NCBI GenBank assembly: GCA_036346375.1
Contig: CM070508.1
Coordinates: forward strand, 20,652,852-20,716,851
DNA length: 64,000 bases
Reading direction: 5' to 3'
Source: Guadua angustifolia
Taxonomy: Eukaryota > Streptophyta > Magnoliopsida > Poales > Poaceae
Each line of letters opens with the position of its first letter. The stretch's first letter is position 1. Below the pieces are notes generated by a model. That model saw only the letters and a list, made by a program, of their open reading frames with translations. It had not been told where the DNA came from and made no database searches. This document shows positions 1 to 12,379 of this stretch, one piece after another. The position numbers and the translations under genes were made by a program.

Positions 1-1859
1 CTCCTCACGATTGCGAGGTGGAACCCTATTTAGGACATAATTGGCTGTGAGAACTGCCTCACCCCACCATGAGTCCGACATACCTGAACTTTGTAACATG
101 GCGTTCACCAAGTCACAAATCGTTCGGTTCTTCGCTCGACAACTCCATTTGATTGGGGTGAATATGGTGGAGTAATTTCATGAATTATTCCACTTTCTTC
201 CTGTAATGGGAGAATTCCTTGAGACATACTCTCCTCCTCATTCGACCTTAGTCGCTTAATTGTTCTTTCTAGTTGGTTTTCCACTTCGCTTTATAGATTT
301 TAAAGTGTTCTAGTGCTTCATCTTCGATCTAAGTAAGTAAATATAACTGAACTTAGTCGAGTCATCTATGAGGGTTAGGAAATATCTTTTGCCACCTTTA
401 GTTAGAATACCATTCATCTCACAAAGATCGTAATGGACAAGCTCAAGAGGTGAGGTGTCTCTACTCTCAACCGAATGGAGCGGCTTCGAGGTTGCTTAGC
501 TTGCACACACACTTCACATTTTGAGCCTTTCTCATGGTTATAACTTGGAATTAGGTTCATTTTGCTTAACCGCACAATGGCCTCAAAGTTCACATGACAC
601 AAACGAGAATGCCAAATATCATCCACTTTATTGCAAGATACATTATAAAGAGAGATATTATTAAGATCTAAAATAGAAAGGCAGAACATTCCACCACTTT
701 CATATCCTTTCCAAACAAAGGTTCCGAACTTGGTCAACACGACCTTATTTGATTCGAAAACTAATTTTAGACCCTGTCTACAAAGCAAAGCTCCGCTAAG
801 AAGGTTCCGATTCATTGCTGGCACATACAGCACGTCTCGAAGAACCAAAGTCTTGCCTGAAGTAAGCTTCAAGCAGACTACCGATTCCAATTAATTGCTC
901 GCAACCGTTGCCCATTAGAACGGAGCCACCTCCTTGACCCTGAAAAGAGGAGAATAGACTGCGATCAGCACAAATATGGCGTGTATCACAAGTATCAATC
1001 CACCATTCATTTGATGGATTAGCCATAAAGGCTCTAGGTACATACCGTCGAGGCTGGTTGAAGCCAAGACGACGCTTGCCACGCCTTTTGGCCCCTTGCC
1101 GAGTGCAGGTCCTTTGCCCTTCCGTTCCACGGCACTGCGGCGGTGTGGCGGGGTTCGCAAGCGAAGCAAATAAAATTCTCCTTCTTCTTTTTCATTTGCT
1201 TCGGCTTGGTCTGGGAAGGAATTTTGATCTTCTTCTTGGCCCCTTTGCCGGCATTTTTGGTCTCCACATGATGAGCCTGAACCTGAGGCATGGGAGCCTT
1301 GTTACTAGCGCGTGCCCGCTCTTCCACATTAATGGCAGCTATCAGCTCAGAGAGAGACAGTCGCTCCTTAATGTGTCTCCGAGCGGTCACAAAGTCACCC
1401 CACAACGGCAACTTTGCTAGTATCACATTCACTTGAAAGCTTTTAGGTAGGTTGCGGTTGTATTGAGTCAAGTCCCGATATAAAGTCAAGTTCATGGACT
1501 TGATCCATCAGATCTACCGTCTACCATCTTATAGTTAAGATAGCTTTCTCTGATGAATGACTCGCTCCCATTGTCTCCTTGAGAAAATTTCAGTTCGAGT
1601 TCATCCCATAGCGCCTTGGCGGAGGTGAAGTTTGAGTACACGTCAAAAAGCCTATTAGATATGACGGCCATGAGCCTAGCTAGAGCCGAGTGGTTTGCTT
1701 CCTCCCATCGCCAACCTCTACTTCCATAGGAAGTTCAGGATTTGCAATGACCCAAAATAATTTGAGGTCCATTAACCACAGTCTAGTTTTAGCTTGCCAG
1801 CGTTTAAAGCTTGCACCGTCAAAAACCTCAGGCTTAACGACATCGGAACTAGAAGCCAT
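1..1859 (-). pseudogene. copia gag-pol polyprotein, decayed and partial
   Basis: The gag start codon is near 1859, opening MASSSDVVKPEVFDG followed by a FKRWQAK motif, the usual beginning of UBN2/DUF4219-type gag. A degenerate zinc knuckle (CFAC....H, last Cys lost) lies near 1150-1200. The protease region reads WWIDTCDTRHIC near 1000. The GAG-pre-integrase block at 414-890 contains DDIWHSRLCHVNFEAI and CEVCVQAKQ, the His and Cys residues of the HHCC zinc site. At 1-410 an integrase core segment reads TPPYSPQSNGVVERR, the region around the catalytic Glu. The frame changes several times and has internal stops, so no functional protein is expected. Confidence 0.8.
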
Positions 1860-3524
1860 TAAATTGTTGTTTTCTGGATTGTTGAAGTAAGTTTGCGGTA
1901 TTAGCAATTTTCTAACAATGATAATTCCAAGTATCAATAATAACCATATAGAGAAATGTTCAAAACTACACATGAACTCAAGCTGATCTATATTTACAGA
2001 AAGCATCATGTAAAGTGACCAGATACTCAGAGATATCATTAAGTGTATGAACATTACCAAAATAGCTAGACTGTATATCAAGTTGAATTATTTGAGTGTT
2101 CTCAGATGTCGGGTTGCCTTAAGAGGACCTCCTCGCCACAATAGACGAGAAAACAGATAGATTTGTGACAACCTTTCCACAATTTTCAATTCAATACTTG
2201 ACAGGTTTAAGTTAATCAATTGTTCATCAAACATGCACAATTTAGGAATCAAATGAACTACTTACTGGACAGGAAAATAGCCCTCGCAGTCTACTGGAAT
2301 AATCACAGAAGGGACACTGAATGGACTGAATTGAGACAAAGCAATTGACAGCAATGTAACAGTGGATATTACCAGTAAGCAAGAACTAAAGAAAATGACA
2401 GTGAGCAATTTCCTGAATGAGCAATTCACTGTGAATGACAATTTACACTAACCAAGTATATCACAATGTATATATATATACCAGACTGTCAAGTTTGTTG
2501 TCACAAATCATCTATTCCAGTCCCAAATATCCTCACAGAACACTTAAACCCACTTGCAAGGTCCCCAAGTCAAACACATAGACTGGCCCCTTTGCAATCA
2601 CTTAAAAGAATAAGGCACAGAAGTATGAAAATACTTACAGGACAGTGGCAGAACGAAATGCAAACGGCTAAGCACGTCAATGACGCTGTCCCAGAAAACA
2701 ACAACGCCCTTGCAATGCCGCAGTCCTCATAGGCGAATGTCTTCGGAGATACAAAGCCAAATAACCCTCTTAGTGAGGCAATTCACCAGAGAGTTAGAGA
2801 TGCAGCGCAGCCACTCAGAACCACAGAATCAATCTCTTCGGCCAAAGAGATGAACCAGCCGAACACAGGTAGAGAACCACACAGGTCAGCTACCACAGCA
2901 AATAAATCAATCCGAAAGGCACAAGCAACCAGGTCTAAAGAGCAAAGAATCACACCTTGACTGAAGATTTAGCCAAGCACAAATCACACAATCTCCTGGC
3001 AAACCCTAAACTCCAAAATCAAGCCGAGATTTAACTTGGGTTACACGCAGATGCGGTCATCCACAGGTTAAATCAAGTATGAATAGAGCTTGGGAGAGCC
3101 AGTAAGACAAGCTAAGAACTTCAACCTGATTGTGTATTTTCGGATTAAGGAACAGAGTTGGATCGATCTCACCGAGAGAGCCAGCCTCCGGATTAAATAG
3201 GTGGGGAGGAGATGAGGGATAACGGGCGCCAGACCGACTTTTTATGCGAATGCAGGAGCCAAGGCGCAGGATGACCCGGGCGGCGCTGACGGAGCCACCA
3301 GATCCACGCGATGCGGTCGACGCCACCGTCTCCCCCATGCTCAAGCCCCATTGCCGATTCCTTTGCTCACTCGGTCAAAACCCCAGGGCAGCACAGGGCA
3401 ACCCTAGGTTTTTTTCCCTTGCCGATGGGCCTACTGGGTTGGTCTTGCCTCACGGGCCGGACCGGCCCAGTTGACCTTTTCTTTCTTTTGAAATTTGGAG
3501 GAAAAACTCAAATACACCAACAGT
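1860..3524 (-). repeat. putative 5' LTR and untranslated leader of the copia element
   Basis: This 1.66 kb stretch has no convincing coding sequence. On the minus strand it starts TGTTGGTG at 3524 and carries a TATA-like TATTTAAT near 3192-3200, which would suit an LTR promoter driving the gag gene further left. The LTR 3' border was not found. The call rests on position upstream of gag and on the promoter-like motif. The partner LTR lies outside the window and would be the test. Confidence 0.4.
3192..3200 (-). promoter_or_regulatory. TATA-like box in the putative copia LTR
   Basis: The minus strand reads CCTATTTAATCC here, about 325 bp inside the proposed LTR start and 1.3 kb upstream of the gag ATG. 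It is a plausible core promoter for the retrotransposon transcript, but a single AT-rich motif is weak evidence. Confidence 0.3.
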
Positions 3525-3662
3525 AGGGACTGAGAAACAATCCATGATACCATGCATTAAGATAGCTGTATCATCTATAATATCATATGATATGACAGTT
3601 TTGAATATTGTAACAAGATACAATGCACTGTTAATAGCCTTAGTGAAAATCGGGCCAGGAGG

Positions 3663-3920
3663 CACTACTGCAGATCGGGCATACACAAGCGGTTCGAAAC
3701 CGCTTTCAGAAGCGGTTTTAGAACCGCTTGTAAGCAACCGCGAGTGATACCCCGTCGGATATCACAAGCGGTTCCCCAACCGCTTGTGGTTCAACCATCG
3801 CATAAGCGGTTGGTGTTACCAACCGCTGTGGAGAAACCTCTCCTGGCGGTTGGTAACACCAACCGCAGGAGAAGCGCTCTCCTGGCGGTTGGAGTTACGA
3901 CCGCTTGAAGAGGCCGACTG
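3663..3920. repeat. left subterminal palindromic repeats of the CACTA element
   Basis: At least eight copies of an AAGCGGTT-type motif occur in direct and inverted orientation, many forming short perfect palindromes such as GCGGTTGGTGTTACCAACCGC. In En/Spm-type elements such arrays are binding sites for the element-encoded DNA-binding protein; that role is inferred here. Confidence 0.8.
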
Positions 3921-4098
3921 ACACAGCGTTTTCATTATATTCAATATAGAATATGTTTTCAGAGGGGTTTTTGATATAGATTTTGATAATTAAAATAAAT
4001 AGAACTACAAGAGTTTTTGACACAATTAAATAAATATTATTCATGCGTACTCATTCAGATAATTACGTGTTCTTTTACATGATACTTAACTTAATAGA

Positions 4099-6214
4099 CT
4101 AAAAATGAACAAGGATGAACACATGAAATAATAAGTCACTTTTACAAGTTTCAAAGAATAAAAGGGTGAATCTTGAGCTCATTTCTTGCGTGCGTCGCTC
4201 TTTGTGCCCTTGGTCGATGTTGATGTCATTCACCATCCTTATTTCAGACAAGGTCTCCAACCATTTCCGTGGAACTCGCCTTTGGGGATACAATCTGCCG
4301 ACAACAAAGCCGATGAGTTGTTCTTGGATTGTCAGAAACCGGCTTGGCGGGATCACGCCTTGCTCATCGATGTTGGGTGACAAAGTGGGAAGTAAATAAA
4401 TCTCTGGACATGTAATTAAAGTGTAATTAAGTACTAAGAAATTGACATGTTCACACTACCTCGGCGTTGGTTGTCGGCACATCGCCGTGGGTAATACTTG
4501 CATATAGTGGCACACATAATAGCCACATAAGTTGTTTCCTTCCGTCGTCAGAGAACTGCGATGAAATTTGAAAAGAAAACAATTATTATTGGGATGAAAA
4601 ACTGTTACGGCATATTAATATTCTTTAATACGCATCGAGTGCTTATTTGTACATCAAATTCATTCTCGAAATCTCCTTGTTGCTTCTTCGGAACCTTGCG
4701 AATGCCCCTGTAATGCGTTATTATATATGAGTAGTAATTATCGAGTTGGAATTAGCAAGGTATTTCAATATATATAATAAGGAAAACTATTGTATATATA
4801 TGTGCTATATACTGTTTAGGGTGTCAATGATATATTGATATTTTTTCACCGAGTCCTTTTGAGTCTTGAACAACGATCCGTCGCTATCAAGCTTGATGAC
4901 AAGAAGGATCCAAAGGATACCTATTCATGTGTATTGCAACATATATGTAACTAGCTAGTAGTATTATCAATGCCTTGGAAAATATAAGAACGAGAGGTTG
5001 TATATATACGCACTCGAAGTTGAAGGGCGTATATGTACGGTTTGTAGTCTTTGTGCCAAGAATGCAATGAGAATGTAATCTTCAATATCCTTTCGGCCAT
5101 GGTTCAATCCAAAGACGAACTTCGTTAACAATCTCGGGTCGATGAAGCCCACGTTGAAGATGTTCTCTTTTCTACATCGTTGTATCTCCATTCTACATAG
5201 AAAGGTATAAGTTTAAGAGTTGCAATTTTATTGTACGAGGAAGCACACGGTAAAGGTATGAGCATGACACACTTACAGCACCAAAGCGGCTCATGAGAGA
5301 CACGTTGATAGAGTCGGCATGGTAAATATTGTAGAAGTCCTCGAATTGAGCCATATGTCGTTGTCCCCGCTGATAGAAATCTTCTTCTTTGAAGCGGAGG
5401 AACATCGCTCTTCCTTGAGCGGACTCTATCATGTACCATTCGTGAAATTGCCGCATCTTGGTTGGCGATCCTTTATCTCTTTAGGGTCAATCGGCTCCCT
5501 ACCAACCGATATTGCCATCGACCTCTACCATTGGGAGATCATCTATTAATCCAAGAGCTGCGGTTGTGGAACCGATTCTGCCTCCTTCATAAACCTCTCG
5601 AGGTTCTCCCGATCTTGGTCTATCTTCTTCGTTGCTTCTGCCGTCCGACCACGCTTATTCTTCGTGTAGCCTTTATTATTGTCCGCTCATAGTTGGGCGA
5701 CACAGGCGGCTTTCTTGCGGCATGTCGCGAAGTGTTCGCCGCTTTTGGATTAATTGGTTCCTTCTTTGGCTCGCTTCTTTTTTCCAAGTGTGCACCAATT
5801 CGCTTTCTCGACGCGTCACCCTCCTCCTTAGTCATATCATATGCCCTCTTTGTAGGTTCCTTTGTCTTTGTCGATCGGTGGAGGAGGCCTTCTTGGGAGC
5901 GGGTAGAGGAGCCTTCGCTATCGAGCTTCTTCCTTGGAGGAGATGGTGGAGGCGTGGTTTTCTGGGGGTTCATTTTGTTTGAGATGGTGGTGGCGGAGTA
6001 GGGCTTTTGCGTGGAGCCGGTGGTGGAGGCGCGTGTTCTGTTTTGCTTGGCGAGGCATTGCGTGGAGGTGATGTTGGAGGAGGAGTGGGTTGCCGTGGTG
6101 GAGATGGCGCCCCACACCATCTCGAAATATGATGTACCGCTTATGCCAGAGGATGATATTGTGGAGGGCTGTCCAAGCTTGGTCACGCCGTCGCCAAAGC
6201 AATATCGAGGTTAA
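4099..6214 (-). pseudogene. CACTA-encoded Ulp1/SENP-like (C48) protease gene, decayed
   Basis: The minus strand first gives a Pro/Ser/Lys-rich N-terminal part (5620-6186) with TPPPSPPRKK and MTKEE motifs often seen in plant CACTA second genes. It is followed by MRQFHEWYMIESAQ (5193-5456) and MEIQRCRKENIFNVGF (4967-5191), which precede the protease core in this family. Near 4860-4920 the frame reads WILLVIKLDSDG, the strand after the catalytic His, but the expected His appears as Leu (ILWILL). At 4510-4539 it reads GNNLCGYYVC, the conserved Cys nucleophile block. The C-terminal tail is at 4099-4383. The pieces are in different frames or are separate exons. C48 domains cleave SUMO-like conjugates; activity here is unlikely. 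Confidence 0.75.
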
Positions 6215-6577
6215 GTTCTTATTCCGCCGTTGCTAGCCATCGGCGATATCAGGTGCCGGCCGTTGGAGAAGGTTCTGGCTGGCTTTTCATCAGCACCTGC
6301 AAGTTCGAAAAGCATGGCTGCCAGGAGAGCATACGATACACTGCAGTTCAAAGATATGGCAACAGATCACATAAAGGCAATTGTATATGTAATAACACCT
6401 AAAACTGACATAGATCACACAGCCAAAGTTGCAGCATAACGCCTGGAGACAGAACATAAACACCAAGCAATTTGCTTCCAAAAACTGACCCCAAACACAA
6501 AACCTAAACTCACACTGGATATTGAATCACAACATCACCAAAACACTTAGCCATGCATCCACCAAGCTGCTAATATG

Positions 6578-6971
6578 TAGGGATGAAAACGGATAGTAAT
6601 TCGGATATCAATTTTTTTGTCTTTGTTCTTCAATGGGAAACAAATAGGATATAGAATTTTCTATCCGAATTCATATTCTTGTTTGTGGTGTTGAGCTTAT
6701 TCAAATTCATAAAAATGAACCTCAAATTCATTATATATTTATTTAAATGATAGAAACAAAATTAGGATATCAATCGGATCACGGATTCGGATATTTTTCA
6801 CCTTTTTATTTATGGGAAGCAAATAATGCGTAATTTTTTTTATCTAATTTTATAATCTTATTTTTTATAATGAGCTTGCTAAAGTGTTAAAAAATGAAAA
6901 CCAAAATCGTTATATATCTATTTAAAAATGTCGAATTTGTTCAGAAATTCGGATATCCGTTTTCATCCCTA
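6578..6971. mobile_element. small non-autonomous hAT element inside the CACTA
   Basis: The ends are inverted repeats TAGGGATGAAAACGGATA, and the element is bounded by the 8-bp direct repeat CTAATATG (6570-6577 and 6972-6979). An 8-bp duplication is the hallmark of hAT insertion. The 394-bp interior is AT-rich and non-coding, with internal repeats of the terminal half (CGGATAT). It must have arrived after the CACTA, or at least after this internal sequence, was in place. Confidence 0.88.
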
Positions 6972-7477
6972 CTAATATGGTCATTCTTCCCCCCTCCTGC
7001 CACTTCATTTCTTCCCAGACAACTCCTCAGGCATTTCGCTCCAGATGACTCCTCAGGCATTTCGCCGAACACCTTACGGGCAGTGGGATTAGAGAGGGAG
7101 GACGAGGGCGTGCGTAGCTATACCTCGGTCCTCCGGGGTGGAATGGTGGAGCGGTGGCAGAGGAGACGATGGCGAGGTGGCGGAGGAGGCTCCGGCGAGG
7201 TGGCGTCGGCGAGGTGGGTGAGGAGGCGGCGACGAGGTCACGCCCGCGCAAGAGGCCGGTCGAGTGGCGCCGGGTTGGTGGAGTGGCGCCGGGGGTGAAG
7301 TGGCGCGGGATGGTGGTGTGGTGGACGAGGCGGCGGCGTCGACGAGACGGGCAGCGCTTGGGTCTCGGCGGAGGGGCGGTGAGACACAGGAGAGAGCGCG
7401 CGGGGACTTAGAAATTTTGTGGTCTGAGAGCGGGGACTTAGGAAAATTGGTGTGTGGACTACTTATACCGGGACCTC

Positions 7478-7594
7478 TACAAGCGGTTGGTAATACCAAC
7501 CGCTTGTATATAGGAGTTCTACAAGCGGTTGGTAATACCAACCGCTTGTATATAGGACTTCTACAAGCGGTTGGTATTACGAACCGCTTGTAAA
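7478..7594. repeat. three tandem palindromic units of CACTA subterminal type
   Basis: Three units of about 42 bp each contain ACAAGCGGTTGGTAATACC followed by its reverse complement, separated by TATAGGA(G/C)TTCT. The motif is that of the left CACTA end, although this site lies 3.8 kb inside the element. Such an internal cluster may be a relic end of an older nested CACTA. Confidence 0.8.
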
Positions 7595-7619
7595 TGTGCC
7601 TAACAAAAAATGAAAGGCT

Positions 7620-7690
7620 AGGGGGCGCGAGCGGGGATCGAACCCTCGCGGGCTCGACCGCACTCAAACACCACTCGCTAGCCAGGGGGG
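7620..7690 (-). other. tRNA-like or SINE-like fragment
   Basis: The minus strand has an A-box-like TGGCTAGCGAGTGG and, about 35 bases on, GGTTCGATCCC, a good match to the internal B box of tRNA genes. The arms pair poorly and no clean cloverleaf forms, so this is more likely a tRNA-derived relic than a working tRNA gene. Confidence 0.3.
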
Positions 7691-7744
7691 GAGGAGATCT
7701 TGTCAACCTAAAGGCACCATATTATTTTGAATATTAGCAGGAAG

Positions 7745-7845
7745 CACTACTAGCGGTTGGGATTACCAACCGCTTGCACAATCTCTTCCTGGCGGTTAGT
7801 ATTTCCAACCGCTTGTAGAGGTAATTTCCACAAGCGGAATGGTAT
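7745..7845. repeat. internal CACTA-end-like motif with palindromic repeats
   Basis: CACTACTAGCGGTTGGG at 7745 is followed by several AACCGCTTG and GGCGGTTAG motifs. It resembles a CACTA terminus but lacks the CAGA block shared by the two outer ends, so I treat it as an internal or relic end. Confidence 0.5.
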
Positions 7846-8074
7846 CTTTGGTAAAAGTAAAAAGGTAAAACATAAAATCATCAAAAATCTAAAAATTCAT
7901 AATAAAATATCGAATTATAGAATCAAGAATTTGGAGAATTCATAACAAAAATCTGAAAAATTCATAATAAAAACTTGAGGATTTGTACAATTTGTAAAAT
8001 TCATAACAAAAATCTGAAAAATTCATAATACAAGCACTTTATTTTTTCAAAAATGCTTTTGGCACTTTAGCACT

Positions 8075-8380
8075 AGGCGTATGAAGGCAGAGAGAGTGAG
8101 TAGGAGACTAGGCGTATGAAGGCAGAGAGAGTGAGTAGGAGACTGCACGATTTACTAGTACAAAAAGAAAGTGAACATCATTGCCACTTTCCTAGTTACA
8201 TTGCAAGGTCGCAGTGCACACACCTCACCCCAACACTTAAATCTGTAGTTACAAAGTGCACACACCTCACCCCAACACTTAAATCTGTAGTTACAAAGTG
8301 CACACACCTCACCCCAACACTTTCCTAGTTACATTGCAAGGTCGCAGTGCACACACCTCACCCCCAACACTTAAATCTGT
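8075..8380. repeat. two short tandem repeats in the CACTA interior
   Basis: A 35-bp unit beginning AGGCGTATGAAGG occurs twice at 8075-8144. A 42-bp unit beginning GTGCACACACCTCACCCC occurs in about four full or partial copies at 8214-8380. They lie just downstream of the 3' end of the TNP2-like gene and have no recognisable coding role. Confidence 0.8.
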
Positions 8381-8385
8381 ACATC

Positions 8386-11300
8386 TCAAGTAGTCACATA
8401 CTTTGTCTTTACAAGTGTTCCTTCATTATGATCGCGACGTATGAAAGGAGCATCCACGTCTGTGTCATTGAGGAGGCTTATGTCGACATCCACAGCGAAA
8501 GGAGGGAGCTCGTCGAACTGACTATACTCTTCCTCATCTGTGACGTCCTCAACTCCAACAATCCTTCGTTTGCCTTGGAGAACCACGTGTCGCTTTGGCT
8601 TATTACTACAATCTTTCTTGTCCTTCTGCTTCTTAGGTTTGCTTGACATGTCCATTACGTAGAAGACCTGTCTCACATCATTCGCGAGGACGAACGGTTC
8701 GCGCCTATAGCCGACTTGCGTGAGGTCCACGATTGTCATACCGTATTTGTCGACCTTCACGCCGCTTGAAGTCAGTTTGACCCATTGGCACTTAAATAGA
8801 GGGACCTTCAAAGGTCCATAGTCGAGCTCCCATATCTCTTCTATGAAACCATAATATGTATCCACCTTGCCTTTGTTGTCTTCGGCATCTATACGGACAC
8901 CGCTATTCTGGTTGGTGCTCTTGTTATCCTGGGCTCTAGTGTAGAATATGTAACCATTTATCTCGTACCCCTTGAATGTCACGATTTCACTAGATGGTCC
9001 CCGAGCCAAGCGTTGCAACTGTTCATTGTCTGACCCTTTCAAAAGGATGTAGTTTTGTAACCAAGCGCCGAAAGAATCCATGTGCAGGGTAATCCAATCC
9101 TCGACCTCTCGGGAAATCGCACGAGAATACTCTTGTGCTCAAGGACATACGGGCCACTCGAGCTTGATTGTATCAAAACCGTGAAATGTGCTTGCTTAAA
9201 TGTAAGAAGATCATTGCATGCAATTGCTTTCCTTCCTAGTGTCCCTTTTCCCGTAGCCTCCCTCATGGCGTGATATAGGGACGCCGATCGGGTTTAGATC
9301 ATTAATGTAATCCACACAAAACTCAATCACCTCCTCGTCCCATAACCCTCGGCAATGCATCCTTCGGACGAGAACGGTTACGGACATACTTCTTTAACAC
9401 ACTCATGTACGCCTCGAAGGGAACATGTTGTGCGGATACTGGTCGAGAATACCTATCTCTTTGACAAGGTGAGCGATGAGATGGACCATAATATCAAAGA
9501 ATGCAGGAGGAAAGATCATCTCAAGACTAACCACACTTTGTACCACGCCATCCTGCAGCTTACTTAGTTTATCGGGTCGATGACCTTCGTGAAACCGCGT
9601 TGAAAAAGAACACAGCTTTGTGATTGTCCCACGCACTCCACTCGGGCAAGTTATGCCTCTCACGACCATCGAGCAAGCTGTGTCATTAACACAAGACGGT
9701 CATGGGATTTCATGTGTGCGATTTTATTCTCTTTCGTGTTTATGAGTCTCTTTACATTGGAGGAGTATCCGGAAGGACCTTCACACTGCTCAGAACTCTA
9801 TCATGCTTTTTTCTCTTCTTTGCTTAGAGTGTAGCTCGCAGGATGTAGGTAATGTTGTCCTTTCCCCTTTTTTCCGGATGTAAGTCGTTCCTCGGTTCCA
9901 AGACTTTAAGGTCCTTCCGAGCTTGCGGTGTATCTTTCGATTTTCCGTACATATCTAGGTAGCCTAGCGAGTTCAAGAGACATTCTTCGTGATGTGCATG
10001 AAGTCAATTGAGTGACGAACCTCCATGACTTCCCAATAAGGCAAGTCCCAAAATATTGACTTCTTCTTCCACATGGGTGCTCGACCATCCTCATTACGCA
10101 CATGTTTGCTTCCGGGACCCTTTCCAAATACTACTTTCAAATCCTTTACCATAGCAAACACACGTGGCCCACTACGATCTTTGAGGCCTTGCACGAAGGT
10201 CCGGTTGACCGTTAAATTTCTGCCTTTCTTCCATAGCGGGTGACTCAGAAGAAGAAACCTACTGGTGACCCATGTACACAACCTTCCGAGAGTTTTTCAG
10301 GTACATGCCGTCCGTTTCATCTAAGCCTTTGGATGCAAACTCTATATCCTTTGATAGTTAGGCCGACGAGTTCTGAGAGCGAGGCGATCGTTGATTGTTA
10401 CAAATAACAAAGCACGAGGGTGAAATACTCCCTTTGTACTCATCCCATACCCTTGCACCATCCTCCCACAACGTCACAAGATCTTCAACCAATGGTTTCG
10501 GTGTAGACATCGATGTCATTTCCGGGTTGCTTGGAGCCTTGGATCAACAACGGCATCATGATGTACTTTCGCTTCATGCATGACCATGGAGGAATGTTAT
10601 AGATACATAGTGTAACAGGCGGGTGCTATGGTCGCCGCTCAATTCTCCGAAAGGATTCATCCCATCGGTGCTCAACCCAAACCTTATGTTTCTCACCTCA
10701 TCTGTGAAGTCCGCATGCGTTCGATCGACTTTCCTCCTTGTGAGCCATCTGCAGGTGTCTAAGCATCCCGTCGTCCTTACGCTCTTCTTTGTGCCAACGC
10801 ATCATCTGGGCATGCGCTTTGTTAGCAAACATACGTTTCAATCGGGGGATCAGAAGGAAATACCACAACACTTTAGCTGGAGGTCTCTTCTTCTTACGCT
10901 CTCCATCTATTTCACTGGATAAATCACGTTTCACCTTATACCGTGATTCTTTGCACACCGGACAAACATCCAAATCGGCATACTCATTACGATACAGATA
11001 CAATCATTAGGACATGCGTGTATCTTCGTACTTCCAATCCCAAAGGATGAACGACTTGCTTGGCTTCATATGTAGTCGGGTAGAGTGTTATCTTCGGAAG
11101 CAACTTCTTTACGAGTGATAACAACTCATCGAATCCCTTATCGACACACCATTTGTAGCCTTCCATTGCATGAGTTCGAAGTGGTACGCAGACTTTTTGT
11201 GTCCCCGCTTACGTTTGGGTACAAAGGAGTTACGTGGTCCTCTAACATGCTTGAAACTTCTCAAACCGTCTTTCATCTGTGTAGTCTCCTCTCCGCCACG

Positions 11301-11670
11301 TAGCATCTGGTCTAGTTCATCATCACCAAAGTCACCAACTGTTTCTTCCACGGAACAAGATTGCGTGCCATCCGGGATCTTGTTCAATCCATCTTCCTCT
11401 TCTCGCCTTCTTCATCGTCTTCTGGCTAATCGCCTCAACTTCGCCATGGTTGCTCCAACAGGTATAGTTTGGCATGAAACCTCTCATGATCAAGTGGTTC
11501 ATAACTTGCCATCGCTGGGAGTGCTCCTTCTCGTTCTTGCAATCTACACACGGACAACATATGAAGCTGCCTGGAGGCAAGAATGCAACGGCCGCATCGA
11601 GAAAAGCCTGCACGCCATCAATGAACTCTCTCGAGCGACGGTCCGCATTGTACATCCATTGCCGATTCAT
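8386..11670 (-). pseudogene. CACTA TNP2-like transposase gene, decayed
   Basis: Read on the minus strand, the domains run in the canonical TNP2 order. A transposase-associated domain (11332-11670) begins MNRQWMYNADRRSREFIDGV and contains FICCPCVDCKN. The Transposase_21 core follows, with VCPVCKESRYK at 10698-11003, GMNPFGELSGDHST near 10630, and a FWDLPYWEVMEVRHSIDFMH block at 9973-10127. A DUF4218-like segment lies at 9403-9669 (EMIFPPAFFDIMVHL). A DUF4216-like C-terminal region lies at 8386-9081 (WVKLTSSGVKVDKYGMTIVD). Several stops and frame shifts interrupt the core, so it should no longer make transposase. It shares the element with the C48 gene, on the same strand and upstream of it. 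Confidence 0.85.
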
Positions 11671-11689
11671 CTACACCAAGTTATAATTT

Positions 11690-12250
11690 CATTTAAAATT
11701 ATAACAAATTTAGTTACAAAAATTATAACCTAACTTATAGGTACATTTAAAAATATATAGCTCACAAGCTCTTAAATCTACCTTGGTAATTATTTTTTTC
11801 TTCTTGAGTCTACAATTAATGACCATATTTTTTCTTCTCCAACAAAAAAAGCTCCACCTACACCGTCATACAATTAAAAACATACCTTTCTAATTTTTTT
11901 ATCCCTTTCTACCTTTGTAATTATTCTTTTATAGTTCTACATTTTTTTCTATTTTATTTCATACACCATGATTACCTTCCTTGCAATGTACCTAGATCTC
12001 CCCAACTTATTGTGATATTTAAGATTCTAAAGGTAACAAGCACCTATATCTACACCCTACATCTTCATACAACAACAAAAACAAGCATACAAAATATATT
12101 TTGGGGAAGAACTCCGTAAATTTGATCATGCATGTTCTTACTTAAAAAGTTCAAGATTTCTCCACATCCATTGAAAAAAATTGCAATATCTAAGTGAGAA
12201 GGATGTTGGCATGATGTCACTAACCTTGAAACACTTAATTTGGAGCTAAT
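11690..12250. other. AT-rich non-coding stretch upstream of the CACTA transposase
   Basis: This part of the CACTA interior is AT-rich, with runs of T and A and no coding signal. By position it would hold the transposase promoter; I see no definite core motif. Confidence 0.4.
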
Positions 12251-12379
12251 TAATCACCTCCAATTAAAAATTTGGACAGCACCTCCCCAAGAACAGTGCT
12301 TGGCCCGCCCTTCTCTGTTCGATGTACCTCTGCTGCAGGCTCGTGGAGGAAGAAGGGTTTAAATGGGCTGGGCGGGAGG

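Larger units (their letters stand above)
1..3524 (-). mobile_element. Ty1/copia LTR retrotransposon, 5' part, truncated by the window edge
   Basis: Read on the minus strand, the domain order is gag, zinc-knuckle remnant, protease, GAG-pre-integrase and integrase, which is the copia order. Reverse transcriptase and RNase H would lie beyond position 1. The outer end is probably near 3524, where the minus strand begins TGTTGGTGTATTTGAG, a TG start typical of an LTR. The long non-coding stretch 1860-3524 would then be the 5' LTR plus leader. I could not find a clear tRNA-Met primer-binding site, so the LTR/leader border is not fixed. The second LTR is outside the window, so no target duplication can be tested. 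Several stops and frame changes show the copy is old. Confidence 0.75.

Noticed and set aside
7089..7706. 205-codon minus-strand frame with repeated YKRLVLPTACR
   Set aside because: The repeats come from the three palindromic CACTA units; not a gene.
8075..8380. Possible CRISPR-like array
   Set aside because: Units are directly adjacent with no variable spacers; the genome is a plant.
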